Below the pieces are notes generated by a model. That model had not been told where the DNA came from. It saw only the letters and a program-made list of their open reading frames with translations, and ran no database searches. A DNA stretch of 64,000 nucleotides from Parelaphostrongylus tenuis (taxonomy: Eukaryota > Nematoda > Chromadorea > Rhabditida > Metastrongylidae): positions 1 through 64,000 of the forward strand of contig JAHQIW010003849.1 of NCBI GenBank assembly GCA_019055375.1. The letters run 5' to 3'. This document shows positions 12,103-23,888 of the stretch, one piece after another. The position numbers were made by a program, and so were the translations under genes. Within the stretch, counting starts at the first letter, position 1, and the number at the start of each line of letters is the position of its first letter.

Positions 12103-12599
12103 CTTAGGTTTCGAGTCTCCGTGATATGCGATCAACATTGAGTGCAGTAAACTGTTATGATGTCCCAAATAAGAAATTTCAAAAAGCGCTTTCCAACGAC
12201 TTATGCAAATACTTTCATGTAATGTAGAATTGAAAAGATAGAGATGAAGTCATGAGTTTCCAAATACGACCAAAATACTTTATCTTAAGCCTCACGCCTT
12301 CCCACAAAGTATAAAGGTCTGGAAGTATCAGCTTTGAAACTCGTCAGGATTGCGCTAATACATGTTCCAATTATGGAATTATTTATCTCTTCTAGGACTT
12401 AAATACAAAAATAACGTCGAGACTGAACGTTCTCGTTCAACTGAACAACGTACCAGCATAGTTGCATAATTAGTTCACGCTTTGCCACGGATAACATTAA
12501 CCTTCAAACATTTGATGTCTAAGAGATTTTTAGCTTACACGACTACAATCATGCTTATTAGTCATTGTTTTCATGTTTCAAGTTTTCAGTGGTTCCTGT

Positions 12600-12752
12600 C
12601 CGAATGAAGTAACCTTACTCGGAGGTCTCCTCAAGCATGGATTCTCTCTTGTACAATCGATTTCTGTAATCGGCTCTGAGGAAGATGAAGACATCAAAAT
12701 GTTAGCTGAGTACACGTCATTATCAATCTCGTGCATGCTGAAAATCCAAATA
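12600..12752 (-). pseudogene. WRAP53 exon 14-like relic, right of copy A
   Basis: On the minus strand an acceptor attttcag leads into CATGCACGAG, like the ttcag / CATTCACGAAGG start of WRAP53 exon 14 at 51,345. A serine-rich acidic stretch (LMSSSSSEP) lies where exon 14 has GRSSSSDTD. The relative at 31,630-31,740 beside copy B is more degraded. The match is short. The nearby exon 12 and 13 relics support it. Confidence 0.4.
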
Positions 12753-13059
12753 CAATGATCAATCACCCCAGTTCATATGAGAGTCGGTTTAGTAGAATAG
12801 ATTTAGTAGTAGACTCAAGACTTCAATCATAAAATAGATTAGTGGCCAGAAGTCGTGACCAGTACGTAATTAGAGAATGTTCTAGACATCCGCAAAGTGA
12901 CAGAGGTACGGTATATCCTCCATCCCAAGCATCCAATCGCAATTACGCCTCCCTCCTTGCTTCAATGCAGGGCTGAATGTGGGGCGGGGTCTCTGACGAG
13001 GAGGCCGAAACCTCTGAAACACCGGTGTATGACCCTGGCGTATCAACCTCGTTTAGCTT

Positions 13060-13560
13060 AAAGCATTTTTTTTGGAACTAGTCACTTTTTGATATTACAT
13101 GCAGTTGCGACTTCTCTGTTAGCTCAGTCGCAATTGTGCAGAGCAATGCGAATTCTTTTTATGATATGATTATGTTTGAGAGGCTCCTACTTAGCATGCT
13201 TTACTTAAATACAATAAGTCGCAGAACATGCCTTGAAGCGGATAAGTGCGAATATTTTCTGTTAGGTGTTTCCTTGGAGCGTTTTGAATAATTTCGTTCT
13301 TGCAAGAAGCAAGATTTTCTACCACAACCGTAGAAGTACCGTGACCGGATAGCAAAACCACTCCTGTTCCGCGGCATATGCGAAGACGATCTGCGCGGAT
13401 CTGGTTCGATCTTTGATGTGATAGAGTTGTCCGTTTTTTCTAGAGGTCTTGCTGAATGTTCTGTATGATTTGTATGGTTTATCATTTGTTTAATCACCAC
13501 TAGAACTTCTTTATTGCTAGGGCAGTAGTCATCTTCTGTGTTTGGATCGAAAATGTTCAT
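13060..13560 (+). pseudogene. WRAP53 exon 12-13 relic, inverted block
   Basis: The plus strand at 13,141-13,244 follows tgtgcag and encodes NANSFYDMIMFERLLLSML, aligning with exon 12 of the intact gene (NAISCYDMRMPGNLLFSLL), then a gtgcgaat donor as in the real intron. Positions 13,358-13,468 match exon 13, including FSRGLAECSV against FSRRVAECSV, but with stops. The intron between is also homologous, so this is a DNA-level copy and not a processed one. The block lies opposite in strand to the exon 14-like relic at 12,600. Beside copy B the same block is collinear on the minus strand. Confidence 0.65.
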
Positions 13561-13561
13561 T

Positions 13562-13730
13562 ATTTGAAACTTCTCGCTTCTAGTGTTTTCTTAACACCGC
13601 GTCCAACTTTCTACATGCCAAAAAATGATTTTTTGAGCTATGCATGTGGTCTGTTATAGAGGAACTTATGGAGCCCGATACACGTGTTTCGGCCTTAACG
13701 AGGCTGTCAGTATATGTGACTTTTCAGATT
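13562..13730. mobile_element. inverted-repeat element arm (MITE family 4)
   Basis: The sequence gaaacttctcgcttctagtg and the following caccgcgtccaactttctac recur in reverse beside copy B at 32,290-32,392. The interior (gagcccgatacacgtgtttcggcctt) is shared with MITE family 1. The element adjoins the WRAP53 exon relic in both places, so the relic and element moved or duplicated together. Confidence 0.5.
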
Positions 13731-13734
13731 TGCG

Positions 13735-13850
13735 ATTGGATGTTTAGGAAGGAGGATATACCGTACCGCTGTCACGTTGCAGATGTCTAAAACATTCTCT
13801 AATTACGTACTGGTAACGAATTCTGGCCATCCAAGTGTGTTCAGACCACG
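13735..13850. repeat. inverted copy of 12,840-12,945
   Basis: The run cattctctaattacgtactg at 13,794 is the reverse complement of the sequence around 12,866-12,885, and similarity extends about 100 bp on both sides. The two arms flank the WRAP53 relic block, which is flipped relative to copy B. They are the likely substrate of that inversion. Confidence 0.6.
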
Positions 13851-14215
13851 CTCAAATTTCAAAGCAAAGCACTCGAAACAAAGGTATAATTATGATAAAA
13901 GTGAAAAAAGTACCAGCCGAAGAGCAATCGAGTGCGCAACACTCTGTGCTAGGTGGAAATTTTACTTGACACAGAGTGTAAAACATACGTCTTCGATGAC
14001 TCCCTATAAGGAGTGTGAGGCTCCCGAGAGAACTGACTATGAATAGATCAAAAGACGACGGGTTCTGCCCGGCTGACGAGTCTGTAAGACGAAACACGTG
14101 TAAATCGGGTGTACAAGAGCCCTTACCAGACCACATGACAAGATGGCTCAAATAATAATGAAAGGATCTATTGAAATTTGAGCGTGGTCTTAACAAAGCA
14201 CTCAAAATAAAGGTA
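13840..14215. mobile_element. MITE family 1 copies, composite
   Basis: Starts with gaccacgctcaaatttcaa, then gcaaagcactcgaaacaaag, and ends with ctattgaaatttgagcgtgg and aaagcactcaaaataaaggt at 14,205. The interior shares the gccgggcagaac block and the gactccctataaggagtgtg hairpin of the 3.1-kb copy, rearranged. It lies directly upstream of the CAP exon, in what would be its intron. Confidence 0.6.
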
Positions 14216-14247
14216 TATTTATACCTATTCACTGTGATATTTTTCAG

Positions 14248-14355
14248 GCCACAGAAGGTTGGTTCGAAGAACTAGAGGATTACGGTGTTGGAAGAGCGAA
14301 CATCCTCACCCAGCAATTATTCAACCGCCCAGGTCAAATTGGACATTATACTCAA
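14248..14355 (+). CDS. orphan CAP/SCP-domain (ASP-like) exon
   Basis: A good ttttcag acceptor at 14,241-14,247 and a gtgaat donor bound 108 bp in phase 0 encoding 36 residues. These include GWFEELEDYG, NILTQQLFNRPG and the CAP signature GHYTQ. CAP/SCP proteins (venom-allergen-like, Ancylostoma-secreted-protein type) are secreted cysteine-rich proteins expanded in parasitic nematodes. The GHYTQ block belongs to the conserved core that carries the CAP cavity histidine. No matching next exon (typically M-V-W and the later cysteines) or earlier exon was found within several kilobases. It is either one exon of a gene with very long introns or an isolated fragment. Confidence 0.75.
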
Positions 14356-14359
14356 GTGA

Positions 14360-15540
14360 ATGATTTTGTTTGATTATCGCTTATCTCTCATATGTAATTC
14401 ATTTATTGAGGGTATCACGGGTGCTCGCACAAGTTCCGATAGAAGTTATTTACGTATTTTAACCACTTTTTTATCTTTCACCTATTCATCGCCAAATATA
14501 AATGTGAAAAATATGGTAGGTAGGAACGATCGATATAAAAGTTAGGACACTTGACATAGATTGCCCTACATGGCCCAAATATATGAACTCATTCGTAGGG
14601 TAGGAAGCGTGCCGCTCACACACAAGCATAACTGCGTGCTGAGCATATTCTCGTGTGTGTATTCAAACGTGCATCAATGACCAGAGCAGTGAAGAAGATT
14701 GTCCTCTGAACACATCTGCGTTCGAGGACAAGTAGACGAGCTTCTCTTTCTACAATCCTACTTCCGCAACGTAGAGAACCATCTCCTCACTTAGCATCGT
14801 TTTTCGCACTAGTGAAATCCTCGTCTGACCGGTCAACTAAAAGGATAGGGCAAGAGATGATCGATTTTGAAGTACGTCAACGAAGTGATCTATTGAATCA
14901 TCGGAGTTACTTCAACGTGCTGGAAAAATGCATCCTTGAGAACTGACATGAAGCATATATGCGGGCTTATGCTGATGGACTAGTCAGTTTATCCATAGCA
15001 AACAAATTCATCATGCTTTCATCAATGGCAATATATGGCTATATCGGGTGTTGAAGAAAAGCTGGAGCAACAGTGTTTTGAAAAATAGGATTGTTTTGAA
15101 ACTCAATTCTGTTTCGAAATTCACCATTCATTTGAAGAGCTCATGAATTAGAATAAATTTACATCGTCTCCACAGCAAAAAAAAAACGACAGATACAAAA
15201 ATTAGCAAAGAAAAGATTACACTTGCTAGGGAATCATTCATAAGCGAGTAAATTCAGGAAGGGCTAAAATTCCAATGATCTTCAATGCTTAGCTCTGCGG
15301 CATTCCGTTATGTTGTTCCCACGACTTTATGTTAACATCGGCATATCAGTACTTCTCTGTTTTTCTTTATGATCAAGCGAGAGGTTATTGTTATAGAAAT
15401 GTTTTCCATCACAGTTAACATTTCCGCGAACTTTCCCCTGCTTAGAGCTTAGAATATTTAAATCAATATTATAATATTTAATGAAATACCTTTATGATAC
15501 CTCATAAAGTCACAAAACGTAGAGTTTAGTCGAAATCACC
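14360..15540. other. no gene seen between CAP exon and RTE copy
   Basis: AT-rich sequence with only short frames. No CAP continuation exon, no tRNA and no clear inverted repeat was found. It could be intron of a CAP gene or intergenic. Confidence 0.4.
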
Positions 15541-16506
15541 TGTCACCTGTCACCCCGTTGATCGTCGAGTGACTCTACCGTGTACCAGCAACTCTTCCAT
15601 TTTTCCCTGTCGCGTGTAAGAGTATCCCAGTTGGTCCTTTTTGCTCTAGGGATTCTCTGAGCATCATACCTTTCTTCTAACGCTTTCGTGAAGAAATCGG
15701 TGTGAGGAAACCAACGGGACAGTGGTCTTCTTTTAGAGCGCTTGACGCCCCGAGGAATCCGGTCGGTAACGGCTCTCGTCCATCGGTTGTCGTTGAAGCG
15801 TATCACGTGTGCGGCCCGCCTTATTTTCGATATCCTGGCGTGTAGAACGGCGTCTCTGATTTTCGATCGTTGACGTATGTTGAAACTTCGGATCCTTTCT
15901 CTCATCTGCGAGATACGGGATACTCCTAGCATCGACCTTTCGACTGCGCGTTCGATAACGCTATGTGATCTTTCATCCTGCTTACGTAGCGACCAGGTTT
16001 CTGCTGCATACGTCAGGACAGGGATTATTGTCGATTCGAAAAGGTGGGCACGGAGTCGGATGTTCTTTGTTTTTCTACTACATCTTCGATGCTCTTAAAC
16101 GTTTCCCAAGCCGCTCGTATCCTCCTGCTCAACTCTGAAGCTAGGCAGTTCACCATGTTGATTTCACGACCTAGATAGACGTAATTGGAGCATTCGGAGA
16201 TTGTCGTTCCGTTGAGCGTGATTGGGGCATTCGTAACCCATCCGTTCCTCATGAACATTGTTTTCGTTAGATTTAGTTGGAGACCAATCTTTCCACATGT
16301 GTCATCGAAATCGGTCAACATTCGTTCCGCTTGACTGATCTTTGGTGTTATGAGAACGATATCGTCAGCAAAGCGGAGATGGTTTAATTGTCGACCGTCA
16401 ATGTTCACTCCCATATCGCTCCATTTTAATGTTCGCATGACGTTTTGTAGAGTGGCATTGAATAGTTTTGGCGAAACTGTATCGTCTTGTTGAACCCCTC
16501 TTCTCA
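15541..16506 (-). mobile_element. 5'-truncated RTE retrotransposon, frameshifted
   Basis: Non-LTR retrotransposon of the same subfamily as 34,546-35,912. Minus-strand frames cover the reverse transcriptase palm, with an intact FADDIVLI catalytic motif near 16,350, and the C-terminal region (SKIRRAAHVIRFNDNRWTR). A one-base loss around 16,060-16,075 breaks the frame between them (VVEKQRT instead of VVKRTKN). The 3' end at 15,541 is a short caggtga tail. The 5' end stops abruptly beside a run of A at 16,507. Dead on arrival: no endonuclease domain. Confidence 0.9.
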
Positions 16507-17579
16507 AAAAAAAAAAACACAAAAGGCAAAAAGAAAAATGAAATGGAGGCAAAAAACAATTTTTCACATACTCACAGCACTCTTTGTGAATGTTCCACTC
16601 AGTATTCCGAGACTGTCAAGGTTGAAAAACGTGTATCAAGCGTTATTAGTTGCCCTGCATCAGGCCACATGAGTGGCTCCAAAACCACTATCACACTTGT
16701 TGAACTGTGAGCTTGTTCTTAAGAAAACACTCAAAACAAAAAGGTAAGCCAAAGTGTTTTTTGTTTCGCAAATATACACTTGATGTGGGCGCAGAATTCG
16801 GTCTCAGTCTCTCTCACTGTATTCGTTTTAGCTGGTATGGCAGGGCACCAGATATGTTGGCTGTGGTATTCGAGACTGTCATTCAAGCACGCTTGTCGTG
16901 TGTCAATACAAGAACGCGTAGGTTTGCCATAATGTCCACCTTTCCCCATATTCGCTGCTTTTATCTAAGAAAAAGTCTCCAAAACTGCAGTTTTCAGAGG
17001 AAGTCGGTTCGGAAATAAGATTTACGAAATTGGTCAACCGTGCTCAAAGTGTGCAGCAGAAGAGCAGTGCACTCTGACAGAAGGACTCTGTTTCGGTCGT
17101 GCGTGAAATATTATGAATAATCAATGAAGAGGCAGCTTCTTAAACTTGATTGGATCATGTTTCAGTAACAACAAAGTTGAAGAGGAGCAATTTCTTATAG
17201 TGAAGACGATTCATATTTTTAATATTCCATTATGTAGATGTCCGATTACTTCACAGCAGTCATTGAAAGCTAGCATGCTTTCCTCTCAATTCTTCCTCGT
17301 GTTATCGTCGTCCATAATGTGGAACTGCAAGAAGGATGTACACATAAATATGTGTCTGAAAAATCCTTCAGGATCGGTGGCAGATCCAGTAGATATTATG
17401 TGCCTTTAAAGTCTCCTAGAAACTTCGTGTATGTTCCGTGATATAAATACCCAACGGATGTTATACTTTGAACGAAAAACAACGGTCTGAATTGGCTCAG
17501 CAGAGTGACTCCTAAACGAGATAAATTTCAACGTCGATTAATGCATGTGTATTTTTTCGCTTCCTTCTTATAAGTAGGG
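16507..17579. other. spacer; MITE arm fragment only
   Basis: Holds an A-rich run (16,507-16,519) and, near 16,712-16,745, an end matching the cactcaaaacaaaaggta arm of MITE families 1/4. No splice-bounded or conserved coding sequence is recognised. Confidence 0.4.
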
Positions 17580-18444
17580 AACAAACGAAAAATCGATCTC
17601 ATTCGCTACACAAGAACTTTTCATAGGAGCGTTAGTAACCATTCGAAAGCTGAGGCTTGTGGCTACAGCTCCTTCGCCAATTTTTCAAAACATCGCTTCA
17701 TAACATTGTAACATGTAAAATAAAATCATGTTCCATAAAACAACGCGCTTTTTTATCTTTTATCGCGCTTATATTTCTCTGGACAGAACTCCTTCCTTAG
17801 AATTCTATTAATCAAACTATATTACAAGCTTTGAAGGACTCAAAATGTGTCTGCTTTTCGGAAAGCTCACTTGATCTTCTGATCTCCTCTGGTTTTTGAT
17901 TGTGCTGAAACCACGCCTGACTGAGCTCTTTCTTCAAACTACCAGTAATCATCTGATAGAGTAATGTTTTGTGATTCCAACGTTGTCCTTACTTTCTGAA
18001 AAAACGGTCTAGCCGGGAAAATAAGATCGAGTTTCTCATTTTTGATAACTTTGTTTACCAGCTATTCGACAGGGCAAAGGCGGTAGCAGAGGCGTGGCAA
18101 AGGCGAGGCAAAGCAGGACGTTCGCTATTTTGTTAATCAGTTAGGAATTTTTTCTTTGCTTCGACAGTAGCTTTTGATGAAACGACTGACTAAGATACTA
18201 TGAAAATTTCTCTACGCATTGATATTCTTTTCGGATTCCAGTGAATTATACTCGTGGCAAAAATATAGGCTAAAGGCGAGTGTGAAACATAATTTTTATT
18301 CTGGATGACCAACGTTATAGAAGGGTGTTTCGAAAAAACGACGATGTGGGGCTATAGTCTCAAGTCTCAGCTTTCGAATGATTATTAACATTTCTGTGAA
18401 AAGTTGCTCTCCAGCGAATGAGATCGGCTTTTCATTTGTTCATT
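17580..18444. mobile_element. 0.86-kb terminal-inverted-repeat transposon, non-autonomous
   Basis: Left end gaacaaacgaaaaatcgatc followed by tcattcgct; right end agcgaatgagatcggctttt followed by catttgttc. Similarity of the two arms continues inward for about 150 bp (cattcgaaagctgag on both). No transposase frame. Relatives lie at 60,328-61,186 (WRAP53 intron 2) and 63,010 to the window end, and a remnant in the repeat unit at 5,105-5,715. Confidence 0.75.
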
Positions 18445-18670
18445 TCTGATCAGAAATACATTTTTTTCTTCCATCTTTAAGCTTTTTCGACTCGTGTCTG
18501 TCTAAGAGATACTCAATTCGAGCTTGTCCCGTGATTTTTCTCGTCTAAGCTTCAATTCACTTTCTTTTCAATTGCGAATCTAGTGGTTGCGAAAAGCAAT
18601 GGCATTTTAGAAATTGCTCTACTAAGACAGGCACAACTTCATGCCAATGATTTCCATTCACATGAAATAG

Positions 18671-18875
18671 GCGACGCAAAGTGATGCTGGATTTTGCACC
18701 CTACACTTCGGTGTCTCATGCACGCTCACGAGATTATGCTCACGGTATTCTGAAATTGGCAGGCATGCTTTCAAAGAAAGTGCTCAACATCAAGGAGGCA
18801 ATCAATGCCGGTCCGCCGTGGACAACTCCGGAGGTTGGCAGCAGCAGAGCAAGAGGAGCGTTCGAAATGACTTAG
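18671..18875 (+). CDS. possible 3' terminal exon, unknown protein
   Basis: After an atgaaatag acceptor, a frame of about 67 residues runs to TAG at 18,873. It includes MLDFAPYTSVSHARSRDYA, LKLAGMLSKKVLNIKEAI and PPWTTPEVGSSRARGAFEMT. Base composition is clearly richer in G+C than the flanks and third positions look coding. I do not recognise the family. It may be the last exon of a plus-strand gene or a captured fragment; the acceptor is weaker than the TTTCAG type. Confidence 0.4.
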
Positions 18876-18879
18876 TGTC

Positions 18880-19540
18880 GCTCTTCTCTAGAAAAACGCT
18901 AAATTTCACATTGCAAATCCGACTTGCCACATGTTGTTGATCATTTGATCCTTTCAATAATTGGAAGGGAAACTACTAAGAGTGTCGTAATGCGTAAGGT
19001 GTCACGAAACTTTCAATGAATGGCGATGTCTTTGGCGCAAAAAGGCTTTGTTGGGTTTGACCACTAATGGTGTGCTTTCCGTCTCAGTTGACAATTTATC
19101 ATGCTTTACAGTAAAAAATGAATAGTTCTCACGCAAAAACTTCACTATCGCTACTCCTCTTACTACGAGTTTATATTGAGGTGAAATCTTACTCGATAGA
19201 GGATTTGTGAATTTGTGGTTGGAATGAGATAGCAGGAAATTACTTTCCACATCTTCGATAAAACTCTTCATTCAAAGAACACAGATTAGATGGTACACGA
19301 TAAGTGAGACAAGCTGCTTCAACACCTACACATTCAAGAAACAATCTTCAAGAGGATATATAGCTTTTTCCACGTCAAATCTGTATGCGAGAAAATGGTC
19401 TTCTGGTTAGAGTCACTTCCATTTCAGAACGTATGATACACAGTCCTTTCTGTTCACCTAGATTCTGTTATGATCTTTACATTCACCGGACCAATAAATA
19501 AAAGTACATCAAAATAGGGAATAAGTTTATCAGTGTACAT
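18880..19540. other. no gene seen
   Basis: Spacer between the 18.7-kb frame and the start of copy B. A minus-strand frame at 19,002-19,271 has no recognisable motif and no splice context. Confidence 0.4.
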
Positions 19541-22506
19541 AAAAACCCTACCATTCGCAGTCACAAATGATGAACCGTCAAATAATCAATCATATTATCA
19601 CTTTGTCTTATGAAATTAAATATTAGGGCTTAGTTCTATAAGATTTGATAGCCTTAATTCCACATAATAGCAGAAGGTCACCTTAACGATTGAAAATTAC
19701 AATACAAGGAATAGCTTGGCAGAGATGATGTAGAAACTGCATGCGATGAAAATTGATCGGCTGCTAATGTACTCTAAGAGTTGGGACCTGCATAAGATTG
19801 CAGATGAGGCGGCTTCCTGCTCCCCCTCCATTTTTCTCCTCTCTAAAAAACTTCATGTAGGCAAGTGCATGTTTGAAGCTTTACCTTTACATGAGAGAGC
19901 TATTCTGCCACTCGTTATTGGACAGCATTCTTCATTACCTAATTTCGCTTGCACATTCTCTCCATAGATGTGTTGTGAAGTTTTCTGATAGCAGGGAGAA
20001 TATTAGCTGGAGAAATTAAGCGCATTGGCTAAGTAGAACATATTATTGCCTTCGACTGGTACAAATGGAACGTTTACCTCAGCTGTGTAGGAGATAACAC
20101 TCTTCCTCTGCCAAATCAAGCAAACAGGTGCCCAAAAAGCGCGAAGCCATGTCACACTGATACGTATGACATGCAGCTAACGTTAGATCCATGTTTATTT
20201 AGAATGTTCTAATTGCCTTCACCGGAAATGTGGTCGCGAGCGTTCTTGGCCGCAGGGGCGCAAGATTTGCATTGTATAGATTGGGATTACAACTTTCTTT
20301 TTGTGCCCTTTACATAATATATATATATGTATATATATTATATATATAGTAATGTATAGATGCAGTTCATAAATTAAAGTTACCTGTTCAATGTTGAAAG
20401 AAATATTTGAGTTGCACTGCAAAGACTAATTGACCTGATGTAAAACCAAAGATGATTAAGGTAGGGGTGAAAAGCAAAAAAATCAAGACAAGAACAAAGG
20501 CGAATCATGAGTTCGAAAGGCATTGTTTCTCTAAGGGTGTAGATTTGACATTGAAAACCGAAGATATTAGGACACGATGGTTTTTTTTTCTAAAAAGATC
20601 AAGGAAGTCAATGAAATGTATCAGTCTTCTCGTGACAATAAACTTTTTCAGATCGGGATTCTACTACGTAGTGTCAAAAATCAGCTGCGAAGTCGAAAAA
20701 GTACTGTGGAGGCAAAACGTTATCTTCTTTTAGTTGGTTGAAACGTGCGAATATGCTGAAAAAAGGCAAAGATTTTTGGAAGTTTCTTCTGTGATGTTCC
20801 ATCATTCAATAGCGATGCTGTCTCCTTATAGCACAGATTTTAATACCTAAAAGGCGAGGAGGGAGAGAGGTGGAGGTCAGGACGCTCACTAATCCGATTT
20901 TTCTCTCGCGAGCATCGCTGCAATAGGTGTATCATACATGATACACGCGTAACCCAAATAGTTCACAGAGAAACGATAATACCGTTATGACATTTGTTAA
21001 ATAATCCATCGTTTGAATATAAAGTTGATTTCAAAAACCGATTGAAAATTGTCGTGCTTTGAATTTTTAAGCTTCTACTGTTTATAGTTCATTTGTAGCT
21101 TTCACGAATTGATGCTAGAGTTTATTGCACATAATAAGAATGTGCAAAAAGATTATAACCTTCTGCGCATAGATGAGACACAAACAGTTGAGTATGCAGT
21201 ATTTTGACGAAGATTTTGCAAAGTGATCACAACCACATTGAGTCTTAGGTAATCAAGCTCTACCGGGACTACCATCTGTTTCTTGTCACGATCGTTACTG
21301 TTTATGAGAAAGCGAGTCACAGCGTGAAACATTAACAGTACTATTAGCGCACATCGACCAAGGAGCGAATCCGTTCTCCATAAATACTCTGTCACACTGT
21401 AATCGAAACTGCGACACATAAATAAAGCTTTTCTCTTGGCATCTCACCATTGTCAAAGGAAACGGGATTTCGACAAGAGACACTGTCTCTCCAAAGTTGT
21501 CATTGCTTCACTGCACATTTAAGTCGTTCGACTGGAATGAAAAGTGCATACATGTTAACAGGAAAATCCGTATGGACCTTTGTTCACGCTTGACATTGCT
21601 ATCTTTCCGAGGAGTACTAATTAAACACAAATGATGTTTGATGAAGTGGGAACGAAACGCGGAAGAAGCATGGATTATTCATGAACAAGACGAAGACCCA
21701 GTTCATCAAGAAATCATGATGCAAAGGAGAACAGATCGAATTCGATGATTCTTTGATCAAAATGACCAGTATGATAAGTGTACTATAGACGATCATGTAC
21801 ATGTAGAATAACATGAAATAGACTAAGCGAAAAAGGAAAGTGGTGTGGGTCGCAGTTCTGTTTCTTTGAGAAGCCTTGGAGTAGATAACGAATATCAAGA
21901 TCCTTGCTCATTTTTTTGTTCAACAGTTCTCTCACATTCTGCTATGCAGCAGAAACGTGAGATATTTCAACAACATCCAAAATAGTGTACCTCCCACATG
22001 ACAGTCGTACAAAGTTTCTGAAATTTAATTCGCACTCAGAACGTCCACCGGTTTGCGAAGTTGTTCTTCAAGAACTATACCATCATTGAGATCCAAAATT
22101 GGATACCACAAGCTTTTATAAGCCTATATGGCAATGAGTTCTAACTCACGAATCATCAAATGAGCCTCACGTACGTTACAATGTTCAGAACAAGTCAAAA
22201 TCGCGAAGAACATTGGACGAGGTCTTAGATTATTTCCTTAACTTCCGGGCCCAGATAGATTCTTCTCGTCTTAAAGCGTTGTGTTACTTCGCTGGCCTCA
22301 AAGCTAAACACTTGAAGGTCAGATAGGGATCACTTTCCTGATCGAGCAGAAATTTTTTCAAAGGTTTCTCTTTATTGACCGGAGATTTTACACTAAACCG
22401 TTAATGATCACTTAAAAGCTTGAGTCACAGAGTGTCCATAAAGTTTTTTTTTTTGGAAACTTTTCTCAGTGCTGTGGTATCAAAACAGGAGGTCAAATTC
22501 GAAATA

Positions 22507-23888
22507 ACAAATAATATTGAGCATACCTCACAAGTTTTTGGGAGATCATTCTTCTGCGCATACCAAGAACATTGGATGAGGCACAACCAGTTGAGCAAAG
22601 CAGGATCTAGACAAGGGTTCTGCTACATGGACCACATCCATACCGTATCGAGGGTCATAGAAGTCTGCCGGGAATACTTCGTGCCCTTAATTCTAATCTT
22701 CACTGACTATCAAAAGCATTTGATAGCTTCGAAACGCACGCAGCCCTATCAGCGCTTGTCGATCAAGGAGAGGATCTGTCCTAGGCAGGAACTTTATCAG
22801 ACTGCTATCGGAACTGTGCCACGAAAACACAGCTCTTCCATCGACCTCTTACCGTACCCAGTGGAAAAGGGATTGGACAGGGTGATACAATATGCCAAAG
22901 CTGTTCACCGCCGCACTGCAGTGGATAACGAAGTCGCCTCATTGGGACGAGAAGAGCATACGCGTCGATGGAAAATTCCTATCAAACCTTCTTTCCGTAG
23001 ACGACATTGTCTTATTCTCGAAAAGCACTTCTGAAGCGAGGACAATGGTCAAGGAACTCAATGAAGCGGGGAAGAAGACCGGACTACGAATAAATCGCAT
23101 GAAGGCCCAGATTATGAAAAGGCAATGGTGCAATGATGAACATATCAGACTGGAAGGACCTTTACTTACGGAGACCTCCTCGTACGTTATCTTGGTCGTC
23201 CACTGAAATGAAATTAGCATGAAGGAGTAACTTGACAGTAGAAGAGAAGCAGCATGGGCCGCTTACGGGCCTCTCAGGAAGCCACCGACCAAATAACGGG
23301 CCCCAAATCACGCGTTTACCATTTCAATTCACAACCCTTCCAGCGCTTGTGTTATGCAGCGAGAGACGTGGGCTAATAGTTCAACCACGCCGTGAGTACT
23401 ACGAGCGACTCACAGAGCGCTTAAACTGATTTCTTCTGAAAATCAGTTGGCGCTCACAACCCCCAGCCGGCTTGCGCAGCTCAGATCTAAGAAATTTATC
23501 TCATCTTTGTGATCCAGAAATCTTCACATTGGTAGCGAAACACAGATGGGCCGGTCATATAGAAAAAAGATCAGACGACAGATGGACGAAACGAACTGTA
23601 GATTGGTCGGCACAAGAATACTTCCGTCCCCGACGACGTACTACCTACACGTTTGGGGACGTATTCACTAGAATAATTAATCAGCTGCATTCATATCTGT
23701 ATTCGCATCAGGTGTATTCGTAACTGCCGATATTCTACAAATCACGGTATGAAACTCGTGCCAGTGGCCATGCTCGAATGAAACCATCGCCATGGACGAC
23801 AATGGCGAGAAGACGAGACGAATGGAAGATGTGCTGGGGTCCGCACAATTCGTGAAGACGGACCGCCCAAGTACCGTCCAAGTAAGTA
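22507..23888 (+). mobile_element. RTE-type retrotransposon insertion, diverged subfamily
   Basis: Broken plus-strand frames match reverse transcriptase blocks: MDHIHTVSRVIEVCREY near 22,628, LFTAALQWITK and VDDIVLFSKS near 22,900-23,020 (VDD in place of FADD), and the C-terminal HRWAGHIEKRSDDRWTKR near 23,540. The insertion splits the sequence continuous in copies A and C, and ttcgaaataa flanks both sides (22,497-22,506 and 23,889-23,898) as target-site duplication. It is more decayed than the other RTE copies here and from another subfamily. Confidence 0.85.

Larger units (their letters stand above)
1531..12278 (+). repeat. 10.7-kb low-copy repeat unit, copy A
   Basis: This block is repeated directly as copy B (about 19,540-31,015) and inverted as copy C (40,618-50,051). 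Part of it recurs as D (38,320-40,480). Homology to C starts near 1,531 next to TTAACCCTTTTGCTTCC and ends abruptly at 12,278, after tttccaaatacgaccaaaatac. The 9-12.3 kb part is nearly identical to C; homology to B stops near 10,690. It is a mosaic of SINEs, inverted-repeat elements and exon-like relics on the minus strand, without one long open frame. It could be a segmental duplication or a giant non-autonomous element. No terminal inverted repeat or target-site duplication for the whole unit was found, so I favour segmental duplication. Confidence 0.88.

Noticed and set aside
22420..23034. A 204-codon plus frame as an independent gene.
   Set aside because: Its recognisable parts are RTE reverse transcriptase; the first 25 or so codons are copy B sequence upstream of the insertion.
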